This document shows, one piece after another, positions 1-4,946 of a DNA stretch of 6,799 nucleotides (its first letter is position 1; each line of letters begins with the position of its first letter). The notes beneath the pieces were generated by a model that was not told the origin of the DNA, did no database searches, and worked only from the letters and a program-made list of their open reading frames with translations. The position numbers were made by a program, and so were the translations under genes. The DNA is from an uncultured Phycisphaerales bacterium. Its GTDB lineage: Bacteria; Planctomycetota; Phycisphaerae; Sedimentisphaerales; Anaerobacaceae. The stretch is taken from assembly GCA_937927975.1 (NCBI GenBank), contig CALEZT010000019.1:1-6799 (forward strand). The letters are read 5' to 3'.

Positions 1-87
1 AATTAGGGAAGAAGCGGGGTCACATCCGGAATTAGGGAAGAAGCGGGGTCACATCCGGAATTAGGGAAGAAGCGGGGTCACATCTGG
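1..87. repeat. 29-bp tandem repeat, three copies, cut by the window edge
   Basis: Three head-to-tail 29-bp units start at 1, 30 and 59. Units 1 and 2 are identical and unit 3 has a single C-to-T change near its end (CATCCGG to CATCTGG). The core reads AAGCGGGGTCACATC. The array touches base 1, so it probably continues to the left and its copy number is unknown. No spacers separate the units, so it is not CRISPR. The core GGGGTCA is the inverse of TGACCCC at 4630-4636 beside the transposase relics, which hints at a REP-type repeat family, but this is only a resemblance. Confidence 0.9.
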
Positions 88-132
88 AAGTAGGAATTAT
101 TGAGTTGAGTTCTCATTTGGGTTTCGTCGTGT

Positions 133-219
133 GTGAAGCGCTGGCAGGGAGCCGGTCAGTATCTCGTATCTGGTGAAGCGTACCTCGAATGTGCTGCGTG
201 AAGCGCAGGTCGTGAAGCG
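133..219. repeat. Scattered GTGAAGCG octamers in the gene-free 5' tract
   Basis: The octamer GTGAAGCG occurs four times in 87 bases, starting at 133, 173, 198 and 212. An AGCGTCAAGCGTCAG stutter follows the last copy. No gene is supported between the 29-bp array and the antitoxin stop at 269. The string CTCGTATCT here (164-172) recurs in the repeat-like tract at 1527-1535, which suggests the same kind of intergenic sequence in both places. The spacing is irregular (40, 25 and 14 bases), so this is a degenerate cluster and not a clean array. Confidence 0.5.
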
Positions 220-268
220 TCAAGCGTCAGAGGCTCCTGCCGCAAAGTCCCGGCCGGTCGTGGCCCCT

Positions 269-604
269 CTACCTGTCCGAAGCGGCGAGGCAGGGCTTAT
301 CTTGCGGCACGAAATGGATACAGACTCTGTGGCCGAGGGCGTGGGCGATTCGGGCGAGCATGTTGAGGCTGTGGCCGTCGTAGTCGGCGTCTTCCAGCCG
401 GCTGATGACCGACTGGGTGGTCCCGACCCTGCGTGCCAGGTCTTTCTGGCTCAGACCCGCCGCGGTTCGCAGCGTGTAGATCTGTTCCGCGATCCGGAGG
501 TTCTCCCGCTCGCGTTCCAGCGAAGCCAGTCGCTTGTCGTCGCCTTTGATATAGCGGCTGTGTAGTATTCCAACGGCGTCGGTTGTTCTTCTACCAGCCA
601 TCAT
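269..604 (-). CDS. HigA-like antitoxin, XRE/Cro-type helix-turn-helix
   Basis: Antitoxin of a type II toxin-antitoxin pair, 111 residues. Residues about 37-95 form an XRE/Cro helix-turn-helix domain, clearest at GLSQKDLARRVGTTQSVISR (50-69), followed by the usual SLNMLARIAHALGHRVCIHF strand-forming tail. The start is the ATG at 604, which overlaps the toxin stop as ATGA; a second ATG follows directly at 601. The frame stays open upstream to 913, but that stretch only shadows the toxin gene in another frame. Toxin-first order with a downstream HTH antitoxin is typical of HigBA. The protein should bind and neutralise the HigB-like toxin and repress the shared promoter, where a perfect palindrome lies at 991-1006. 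The family assignment is strong; the exact subfamily (HigA versus other XRE antitoxins) is inferred. Confidence 0.88.
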   Translation of the reverse strand: MMAGRRTTDAVGILHSRYIKGDDKRLASLERERENLRIAEQIYTLRTAAGLSQKDLARRVGTTQSVISRLEDADYDGHSLNMLARIAHALGHRVCIHFVPQDKPCLAASDR

Positions 605-972
605 TCGTCCTCGCGATACGTATGTTTCAGTGGAGCGCCCTGGTAGGCGGCCAAGTTCCGCACGGCCTGAGTAATCTCCGTTCTCGGCACCACGCCCAGC
701 TTGGTGCAACCGTGGGAAAGAAGCACCACGTCTCGACCGACGAAGGCATAGAGTATCCGATAGTGAACCCGGCCGAGCCGCACGCGCAGCTCGTATACCT
801 GCTGCTCCAAGTAGTCGCAGTGCGGCCTGCGCAGCTCGTGGCCGCGTTCGGCGAGCAACTCGATCCTCGCCGTAATCTTGTCCTGTGCCTTCTCCGGCAA
901 CCCGTCCAGCCACTCCAACAACGGCGCCGAACCATTCGTCTCCTGGTAGATGAGCACGACCGTTTCAGGCAT
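601..972 (-). CDS. HigB/RelE-like toxin, phage Gp49-like family
   Basis: Toxin of the type II pair, 123 residues, expected to be a RelE-superfamily ribosome-dependent mRNA endonuclease. The sequence follows the Gp49-like/HigB pattern: APLLEWLDGLPEKAQDKI near 16-33, AERGHELRRPHCDYLEQQVY near 41-60, then ELRVRLGRVHYRILYAFVGR (61-80) and VVLLSHGCTKLGVVPRTEI. Length is normal for the family. A GTG at 975 is also in frame, but GGAG at 978-981 sits 5 bases from the ATG at 972 and only 2 from the GTG, so I chose the ATG. It is first in the operon and its TGA overlaps the antitoxin ATG by four bases, implying coupled translation. No damage is visible. Family-level function is well supported; the cleavage mechanism is not visible from sequence alone. 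Confidence 0.88.
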   Translation of the reverse strand: MPETVVLIYQETNGSAPLLEWLDGLPEKAQDKITARIELLAERGHELRRPHCDYLEQQVYELRVRLGRVHYRILYAFVGRDVVLLSHGCTKLGVVPRTEITQAVRNLAAYQGAPLKHTYREDE

Positions 973-985
973 CACGGCTCCATCG

Positions 986-1016
986 ATAGTATCGCAAATT
1001 TGCGATGGATGTTCAA
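986..1016 (-). promoter_or_regulatory. Candidate promoter of the HigBA-like operon
   Basis: On the minus strand TTGAAC (1011-1016) could be the -35 box and TACTAT (986-991) the -10 box, separated by 19 bases. That spacing is slightly long and both boxes are imperfect. The toxin ATG lies 13 bases beyond the -10 box, so the leader would be very short. The spacer is occupied by the 991-1006 palindrome. This is inference from motif and position. Confidence 0.4.
991..1006. promoter_or_regulatory. Perfect 16-bp palindrome, likely HigA operator
   Basis: ATCGCAAATTTGCGAT is a perfect 16-bp inverted repeat directly upstream of the toxin start, between the candidate -35 and -10 boxes. XRE-type antitoxins bind such palindromes as dimers and shut off their own operon. 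The symmetry and position are seen; the binding role is inferred. It also falls within the scar of the former HEPN gene, so it may have been part of the HigBA cassette that landed there. Confidence 0.6.
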
Positions 1017-1084
1017 GGACAATTTTGAGGAAATCCGCAGAATCTCACAAGTCAGAGCCGGCACGTCAGCGAAGCAGCCCGATT

Positions 1085-1138
1085 CTACCTTGTCCCCTCT
1101 TGCCCGTCACCTATCAGGTACAGCTTATCATCCTTCAT
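1085..1138 (-). pseudogene. Remnant of a HEPN (HepT/DUF86-type) toxin gene
   Basis: An ATG at 1138 overlaps the stop of the nucleotidyltransferase gene as ATGA, exactly where the HEPN partner of an MNT antitoxin normally begins. The reading frame gives [17 protein letters not shown] and then a TAG. The first nine residues, MKDDKLYLI, match the start I know for HepT/DUF86 proteins (typically continuing HI...), then the match ends abruptly. The family is usually over 100 residues, so the toxin is absent. None of the three frames between 1084 and 976 restores a recognisable HEPN sequence, including the RNase R-x4-6-H motif. Most likely an internal deletion or replacement removed the gene. Confidence 0.6.
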
Positions 1139-1425
1139 AGCGGCTTGGCCTCCTGCACCACCTTCTCGCGGATGTACCAGTGCAGGGCGGGCTCGGTGAC
1201 GACGTCCACCTTGCGGCCGAGGAGGTCTTTGAGGTCCATGAGCAGGCCGCCGAGGTCGAAGAGGCTCCGGCCTGGCTCCAGATCGACGAGGAAATCCACG
1301 TCGCTGGCGTCGCCGGCGGTGCCTTCGGCGACCGATCCGAAGATGCGGATGTTTGATGCCCCGTACCGAGCGGCTATCGCCAGGATCGCATCACGTCTAT
1401 CTCCGATGATTTCGCGTATTCCCAT
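1135..1425 (-). CDS. MNT-type minimal nucleotidyltransferase, orphan MntA-like antitoxin
   Basis: A 96-residue protein with the complete minimal nucleotidyltransferase signature [19 protein letters not shown], i.e. GS-x10-DxD at residues 30-44 (Asp42 and Asp44), plus a likely third metal-binding aspartate at Asp74 (RKVDVVTE). MntA antitoxins neutralise HEPN toxins by adding AMP to a tyrosine near the active site; that is known for characterised MntA/HepT pairs and assumed here. The start is ATG 1425, with GAGGT about 8 bases upstream on the minus strand. The stop overlaps the start of the broken HEPN gene, so the antitoxin appears intact but has lost its toxin. It is transcribed in the same direction as the HigBA-like pair 160 bases downstream. 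Confidence 0.88.
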   Translation of the reverse strand: MGIREIIGDRRDAILAIAARYGASNIRIFGSVAEGTAGDASDVDFLVDLEPGRSLFDLGGLLMDLKDLLGRKVDVVTEPALHWYIREKVVQEAKPL

Positions 1426-1541
1426 GGATGGCTACCTCAAACAGACGCGTGGGTTGAGAACCCACCCTACAAATTTCGCATCGTTCGCGTGGTTCGCGGT
1501 TCCAAGGCCGTGGCCCGTGCCTCGTGGCTCGTATCTCGTTT

Positions 1542-1702
1542 CTCTCTGCGAACCTCCGCGTCCTCTGCGGTTACATTCGTCTCCGGTTCGCTGGTTCTTC
1601 GTTCTAATCTGCGTAAATCGGCGTTAATCTGCGGACAAGTCCCTCTTTCGTGGCCCGTGACCTGTTTTCGTTCTTCTCTCCGTGGCCTCTGTGACCTCCG
1701 TG
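1542..1702. repeat. Short-period (9-10 nt) imperfect triplicate repeats downstream of proA
   Basis: The gene-free stretch 1426-1703 contains three small arrays. Read on the minus strand they are CACGGAGGT/CACAGAGGC/CACGGAGAG at 1702-1676 (period 9), CGCAGATTAA/CGCCGATTTA/CGCAGATTAG at 1633-1604 (period 10), and a third GCAGAGG/GCGGAGG/GCAGAGA set at about 1570-1542 (period about 9-10). Similar CACAGAG- and CGCAGATT-type strings are, as I recall, common between genes in planctomycetes and other environmental bacteria. Nothing here looks coding: the apparent frames have no domain or supported start. Degenerate CGTGG/CTCGTATCTCG strings fill 1490-1540. Confidence 0.6.
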
Positions 1703-1703
1703 G

Positions 1704-2999
1704 CTAACGTAATTTCTTATGGGTGAATTTCCGGGCGTTGGGGCCGGAGTAGTCCGCGACGATCTGGCCTTTGCCGAGGAGTTTCCACTTGTAGATCACC
1801 AGTCCGTCGAGGCCGACGGGGCCTCGGGCGTGGATTTTGCTGGTGCTGATGCCTACTTCGGCGCCCAGGCCGTAGCGGTAGCCGTCGGCGAAGCGGGTGC
1901 TGGCGTTCCAGAAGACGTCGGCGGAATCGACGAGGTTCATGAAGCGCTCGGCCTTCTCGCGGTCGGCCGTGACGATGGCGTCGGTGTGGCCTGAGCCAAA
2001 GCGGTTGATGTGGTCGATCGCGGCGTCCAGGCCGTCGACCACCTTGATCGAGAGGATGTAGTCGAGGTACTCGGTGGACCAGTCCTCGTCGGTGGCGGGC
2101 TCGCAGTCGATGGTGGCGCGGGTGCGGTCGCATCCTCTGAGCTTGCAGTTGTGGGCGATGAGGGCCTTGTGGACCAGGGGCAGGAAGGCCGGTGCGATCG
2201 CGGAATCGACCAGGAGGGTCTCGGCGGCGTTGCAGACGGCGACGTACTGGCACTTGGAGTCGACGGTGATGCGGACGGCCATGTCGAGGTCGGCGGCGGC
2301 GTCGACGTAGACGTGGCAGATGCCGTCGGCGTGGCCGAGGACGGGGATGTTGGTGTTGTCCATGATGTGGCGGACGAATTCGTTGGAGCCGCGGGGGATG
2401 ATCAGGTCGATCTGGTCGTCGAGGGCGAGCATGTCGGCGACGTCCTGGCGGGTTTCGAGCAGGTGGAGGAAGCCCTTGGGCAGGCCGGCGGATTCGCCTG
2501 CGCGGGCGATGGTGTCGGCAAGGATGCGGTTGGTGTGGGCCGCTTCGGAGCCGCCTTTGAGGAGGCAGGCGTTGCCGGACTTGAGGCAGAGGGTGGAGAT
2601 CTGGACGAGGGCGTCGGGGCGGGACTCGAAGACGACGCCGATGACGCCGATGGGGCAGGAGACGCGGTAGAGTTCGAGATCGTCGTCGAGCTCGATGGCC
2701 GAGAGGGTGCGGCCGGCGGGGTCGGGGAGCTTGATGAGGCTGTGGATGGCGGCACAGACGTCGTCGAGCTTGGGCTCGTCGAATTTGAGGCGTTTGAGCA
2801 GCGGGGCCGCGAGGCTGGCCTTCCTGGCGGCGGCCAGGTCGCGTTCGTTGGCCGCGACGATCTCGCTGCTGCGGTCCTGCAGGGCCTTGGCGATTTCGGT
2901 CAACGCGGCGTTCTTGACCTCGGTCTTGACGGCCCCCAGTCCAATCGAAGCCGCCTTCGCCGCCGCCGCACACTCGGATGTTTTCATTTTTCTTGACAT
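1704..2999 (-). CDS. proA: Gamma-glutamyl phosphate reductase (glutamate-5-semialdehyde dehydrogenase)
   Basis: Catalyses NADPH-dependent reduction of L-glutamyl-5-phosphate to glutamate-5-semialdehyde, the second step of proline synthesis, in the cytoplasm. The aldehyde dehydrogenase fold is complete: the N-terminal helix region ECAAAAKAASIGLGAVKTEV, the segment CPIGVIGVVFESRPDALVQI (115-134), catalytic Cys256 in VCNAAETLLV, the ProA signature HINRFGSGHTDAI (330-342), then NASTRFADGYRYGLGAEVGI and TSKIHARGP towards the end. In-frame starts are GTG 3011 and ATG 3008, 2999 and 2987, none with a clear Shine-Dalgarno. 2999 is a compromise giving 431 residues, and 2987 (427) aligns best with the family N-terminus. 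proB is not adjacent, so the gene stands alone, divergent from the tRNA. It is very GC-rich, which is why long shadow frames run opposite it. Confidence 0.97.
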   Translation of the reverse strand: MSRKMKTSECAAAAKAASIGLGAVKTEVKNAALTEIAKALQDRSSEIVAANERDLAAARKASLAAPLLKRLKFDEPKLDDVCAAIHSLIKLPDPAGRTLSAIELDDDLELYRVSCPIGVIGVVFESRPDALVQISTLCLKSGNACLLKGGSEAAHTNRILADTIARAGESAGLPKGFLHLLETRQDVADMLALDDQIDLIIPRGSNEFVRHIMDNTNIPVLGHADGICHVYVDAAADLDMAVRITVDSKCQYVAVCNAAETLLVDSAIAPAFLPLVHKALIAHNCKLRGCDRTRATIDCEPATDEDWSTEYLDYILSIKVVDGLDAAIDHINRFGSGHTDAIVTADREKAERFMNLVDSADVFWNASTRFADGYRYGLGAEVGISTSKIHARGPVGLDGLVIYKWKLLGKGQIVADYSGPNARKFTHKKLR

Positions 3000-3048
3000 T
3001 TGCACCATCACCGCTTAACTTCTGTCCATAAACTCGGATCGGCTCTGT

Positions 3049-3077
3049 TCTTCGGAGTTCGAATCAAGAATTATACG
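3049..3077 (+). promoter_or_regulatory. Weak candidate promoter for tRNA-Gly
   Basis: TATACG at 3072-3077, in an AT-rich patch 28 bases before the tRNA, is the best -10 candidate. No good -35 box sits 17 bases upstream (TCTTCG at 3049-3054). The position is right, but the motif support is thin. I found no comparably placed convincing promoter for the divergent proA. Confidence 0.3.
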
Positions 3078-3105
3078 CTCTCGGCAAAACACAATCAACG
3101 ATTAC

Positions 3106-3176
3106 GCGGGTGTTGCTTAGTGGTAAAGCACTAGCCTTCCAAGCTAGCTACGCGGGTTCGATCCCCGCCACCCGCT
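3106..3176 (+). tRNA. tRNA-Gly (anticodon TCC)
   Basis: A complete 71-nt cloverleaf. The acceptor stem GCGGGTG (3106-3112) pairs with CACCCGC (3169-3175), and T3176 is the discriminator base. The D stem GCTT pairs with AAGC. The anticodon stem CTAGC (3131-3135) pairs with GCTAG (3143-3147) around the loop CTTCCAA, giving anticodon TCC (3138-3140), which reads GGA and GGG glycine codons. A 4-nt variable loop is followed by the T stem GCGGG/CCCGC enclosing TTCGATC. CCA is not encoded and must be added enzymatically. Divergent from proA, and bordered on the right by mobile-element relics, as is common at tRNA genes. Confidence 0.97.
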
Positions 3177-3183
3177 TTTTTTT
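3176..3183 (+). terminator. T-run following tRNA-Gly, possible terminator
   Basis: Eight consecutive T residues begin at the discriminator base. The preceding GC-rich T stem and acceptor stem could help RNA polymerase release in a factor-independent way. There is no separate terminator hairpin, so this is only a plausible call. Confidence 0.35.
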
Positions 3184-3312
3184 CTTCGCTTTTATCGACA
3201 TGCTGGGGCGGACACTTGATCCGTATCGCGCTGGAGAACGGGCCCTACGGGCAGGGTCCAGGCCTGGCCCAGGGGCAGCCCTGAATGGCACTTCCATAAG
3301 AGCGATGTCGTA

Positions 3313-4341
3313 TTGAACAGGCGTGCTTTGGCGACGGATCGAGGCTCGGTCAGGTACACCTGTTTTTTGGGTCGTCTCTTCAGCGCCCGCGGCTCGACGC
3401 GGCCGCTGAGGCGATGGGTGGCCACGGCCCGCAGGACCGCCGCATACAGGTCGTTCCGTCGCTCGGGACATGCCCAGCCCGCGGCGGCGAAGACGACCAG
3501 CGTTTGCAGCGTCCCTTTGAAGCTGAGGTTACGAGGACAGACGCCGGCCGTGACCGCCGCTTGGGCCATCAGCATGCGGATCCGATTTATAAGCGAGCAG
3601 GTGCATCCATATCTCCTTGCGGACCATGGCGGGGCACTTGCACCTCGCGTAGACGCAACGTCTGGGGCAGGCTCCGGTAGAGCGTCCGGCTCATCCACGA
3701 CGGCCGCCGCCCGCAGACGGCCGGTCCACGAGCGGGTCGTGATGCTCCGGGAGTATGGCTGGAGCAGCTATCGCAGCTACATCGGCCGGGATCGACGGCA
3801 GGTGTTTGTGGACTACGATCCCATCCTGGCGACGGTCGTTTCGGGGCCGGCCCGCCGGACCCAGGCCTATCGGCGCTTCGTCGAGTCCGCGATTGGCCAG
3901 GCCGATGAGAAATTCCTGGAAGTCAAGAGGGCTTCCCCGTTGAGCCTCGGGAGCGAGGGATTCCGAGAGAGAATTCTGTCGCTGTACCACGATCTGCTCG
4001 ACGCCAGGGACGGGCGGGAAGACATTGCCTTCCGCCGGCGGGTCGCGGTGTTGTCCCCTGAGGAGGTTCTGACGGCTGTCTGCCATGGGCTGGGCGTGGA
4101 ACGGGCCCTGCTGCTTCGACGGCGGCGGAACTCCTTCGATCGGGCGGTGGCCTCGCGGATGCTCTGCCGGTACGCCGGCCTGACCCAGCGACAGGCGGCC
4201 CACGTGGTCGGCATCCGCAACGGAGCGTCGGTCAGCGGGCAATTGAATCGGCTCGCGAAGGAACTCCAGTCCAATCGCAGCTTGCGGAATCGCGTCCAGA
4301 AGATGGAGGACGACCTGAAATGTCGCCGGAGCGAAGGCTAA
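3313..4341 (+). pseudogene. C-terminal half of a REP-associated Y1 transposase in a chimeric open frame
   Basis: The frame is open for 342 codons, but only the part from about residue 136 (base 3718) looks like a real protein. REYGWSSYRSYIGR (146-159) matches the 'WSSY' segment after the catalytic domain of REP-associated tyrosine transposases (TnpA-REP, Y1/HUH family). Then come DYDPILATVVSG, YRRFVESAIG, and a C-terminal DNA-binding region at about 247-320 (LSPEEVLTAVCHGLGVERAL, then RRRRNSFDRAVASRML and LTQRQAAHVVGI). The HUH motif, active tyrosine and the rest of the N-terminal nuclease domain are absent. Residues 1 to about 111 read antisense through the IS4-type relic, so the first third is not genuine sequence. 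Inactive as a transposase; whether the DNA-binding half is expressed is unknown. GTG 3739 and ATG 3742 are possible internal starts. Confidence 0.75.
3318..3645 (-). pseudogene. C-terminal fragment of an IS4-family transposase, frameshifted
   Basis: Read leftward, one frame gives RCKCPAMVRKEIWMHLLAY (about 3645-3589). After TAT the match moves to another frame at about 3584 and continues RIRMLMAQAAVTAG, PRNLSFKGTLQTL, LYAAVLRAVATHRLSGRVEP and RALKRRPKKQVYLTEPR to about 3318. This is the C-terminal pattern of IS4-type DDE transposases (R-C-K-x-P-x-MVRKEI-hydrophobic-AYNLIRMLMAQAA...). The two frames differ by one net base, around TATAAATCGG, where the family has Y-N-L-I. The N-terminal catalytic domain with most DDE residues is missing. 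It lies antisense to the start of the open frame at 3313 and abuts the Y1 relic, suggesting insertion into or deletion across that element. No terminal inverted repeats or target duplication were found. Confidence 0.72.
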
Positions 4342-4344
4342 AGC

Positions 4345-4556
4345 ATAAACGAAGGGCTGACCCTCGGAAGATCCCCGGCATGCTGGAGAGGATCTGGACG
4401 GCCCGATCGGTCTTGATCTCGGCCTCGGCGATCCGTCGGACCTTGTAGGGATTGGCCAGCGTGATCCACGCGTTGCTCCCGGACGATGGAGCCTTGGGCA
4501 TTCTGGATGCTGACAATCGAGTAGTGCTTGGGGTAATCAACTCCTGCGTAGTACAT
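4345..4556 (-). pseudogene. Internally deleted IS110-family transposase
   Basis: From ATG 4556 one frame reads MYYAGVDYPKHYSIVSIQNA and on to QRVDH (to about 4463), the N-terminal DEDD/RuvC-like start of IS110 transposases with the first catalytic aspartate in GVD. Another frame then gives ITLANPYKVRRIAEAEIKTD, which in intact proteins lies some tens of residues further on. After KTD the sequence loses the family pattern and ends near 4345, a few bases from the stop of the opposing Y1 relic. The rest of the catalytic domain and the C-terminal serine domain are missing. The translation start is intact, with AGGAGG 7 bases upstream of the ATG, but that ribosome site is inside a perfect hairpin (4557-4617). 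Confidence 0.75.
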
Positions 4557-4617
4557 GGCAGAACCTCCTGATTCTTGAACCTCGATCGCCGCTATTTAGC
4601 GGCGAGGAGGTTCTGCC
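4557..4617 (-). promoter_or_regulatory. Hairpin hiding the IS110 transposase Shine-Dalgarno
   Basis: GGCAGAACCTCCT (4557-4569) and AGGAGGTTCTGCC (4605-4617) are perfect 13-bp inverted repeats. An inner hairpin CGCCGC-TATTTA-GCGGCG lies at 4587-4604. In minus-strand RNA the 3' arm holds the AGGAGG site and ends at the base before the ATG, so folding would block ribosome access. Transposases often use such structures to avoid expression from outside transcripts. It could also be a scrap of the structured non-coding end of an IS110 element, from which bridge RNAs are made in studied members; the sequence here is too short to decide. Confidence 0.65.
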
Positions 4618-4665
4618 TTTCATGCTAGCTGACCCCGTTTCCCTGAAAAGGAGGGGTATTTCCGC

Positions 4666-4767
4666 GTGATCGATGAGTCCGCCGAAGACTACCTGTATCC
4701 GGCGTCCTATTTCATCCTCGTGGAATTGTCTACGGAAGCCCAGGAAGCGCTGCGGGTGGCAGGATGA
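4666..4767 (+). CDS. Small hypothetical protein, 33 residues, possibly 5'-truncated
   Basis: GTG 4666 opens a 33-codon frame: IDESAEDYLYPASYFILVEL followed by STEAQEALRVAG and TGA. GGAGG at 4650-4654 lies 11 bases upstream, a longish spacing. The frame is open back to 4633 and reads EKEGYFRV before the GTG. I recall small planctomycete proteins with a (Y/F)RVIDESGEDYLYP core, so the true start may have been lost further left, where transposon debris begins. No function is known to me. It has no signal peptide or membrane segment. It could equally be the tail of a broken gene. Confidence 0.42.
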   Translation: MIDESAEDYLYPASYFILVELSTEAQEALRVAG

Positions 4768-4791
4768 TGCCTCGTCGTGCGGGCTGCAATA

Positions 4792-4802
4792 GGGACAGTC
4801 CC
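4792..4802. repeat. GGGACAGTCCC near-palindrome, REP-like motif
   Basis: Five-base arms GGGAC/GTCCC surround a central A. I associate this motif with short repeats near REP-associated Y1 transposases, and a relic of one ends 450 bases to the left. It is a short motif, so chance is possible. Confidence 0.35.
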
Positions 4803-4820
4803 GAGTAACCTCTAAGAAAG

Positions 4821-4889
4821 AAGGTGTCGGTAAGCTCTGTTCCGATAAGGAGGTACGCGAGTATGCATAGAAAAGGTACCTGACACCTT
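4821..4889 (+). other. Decapitated gene start between inverted AAGGTGTC arms
   Basis: A strong Shine-Dalgarno AAGGAGGT (4847-4854) sits 8 bases before ATG 4863, but the frame reads only MHRKGT before TGA at 4881-4883, inside the 21-bp repeat. This looks like the start of a gene whose body was replaced by repeat DNA. Flanking it are AAGGTGTC-GGTA (4821-4832) and TACC-T-GACACCTT (4877-4889), inverted repeats with one bulged base. Whether the arms were a mobile-element end or a stem is unknown. Confidence 0.45.
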
Positions 4890-4921
4890 TAATTCGCCCC
4901 CTGACACCTTTAATTCGCCCC
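4880..4921. repeat. Two tandem copies of a 21-bp repeat
   Basis: CTGACACCTTTAATTCGCCC plus one C is repeated exactly at 4880-4900 and 4901-4921. On the other strand it reads GAATTAAAGGTGTCAG, a string I recall as a dispersed REP-type repeat around Y1 transposases. It separates the truncated gene start on the left from the RHS scrap on the right and so marks a junction. Confidence 0.8.
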
Positions 4922-4946
4922 CCAAACGCGATCCATTGCGTTTGGG
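4921..4946. repeat. 9-bp inverted repeat (hairpin) at the repeat/RHS junction
   Basis: CCCAAACGC (4921-4929) and GCGTTTGGG (4938-4946) are perfect inverted arms around the loop GATCCATT. No T-run follows on either strand, so it is a poor intrinsic terminator. Its contact with the 21-bp repeat suggests one composite REP-like unit. Confidence 0.6.

Noticed and set aside
1..87. CRISPR array
   Set aside because: The 29-bp units are directly adjacent with no spacers between them, and no cas gene is in the window.
605..913. N-terminal extension of the antitoxin back to 913
   Set aside because: The extra 103 residues are arginine-rich sequence overlapping the toxin gene in another frame. The ATGA overlap at 601-604 is the natural start.
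583..1140. 185-codon plus-strand frame
   Set aside because: Antisense to the HigB-like toxin and the HEPN scar; no recognisable domain and no ribosome site favouring it.
2010..2996. 328-codon plus-strand open frame opposite proA
   Set aside because: It is the antisense shadow of a GC-rich proA, low-complexity (G, V, A, D, E-rich) and without any domain. proA is complete with all catalytic motifs.
3251..3280. GC-rich inverted repeat around CCAGGCCTGG as a terminator
   Set aside because: No T-run follows on either strand and no gene ends there.
3148..3471. 107-codon minus-strand frame over the tRNA flank
   Set aside because: It runs into the tRNA antisense strand and overlaps the IS4-type relic in the wrong frame; no protein-like pattern.
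4587..4620. Intrinsic terminator for the plus-strand Y1 relic
   Set aside because: Only three T residues follow the stem; the alignment with the opposite-strand ribosome site explains the structure better.
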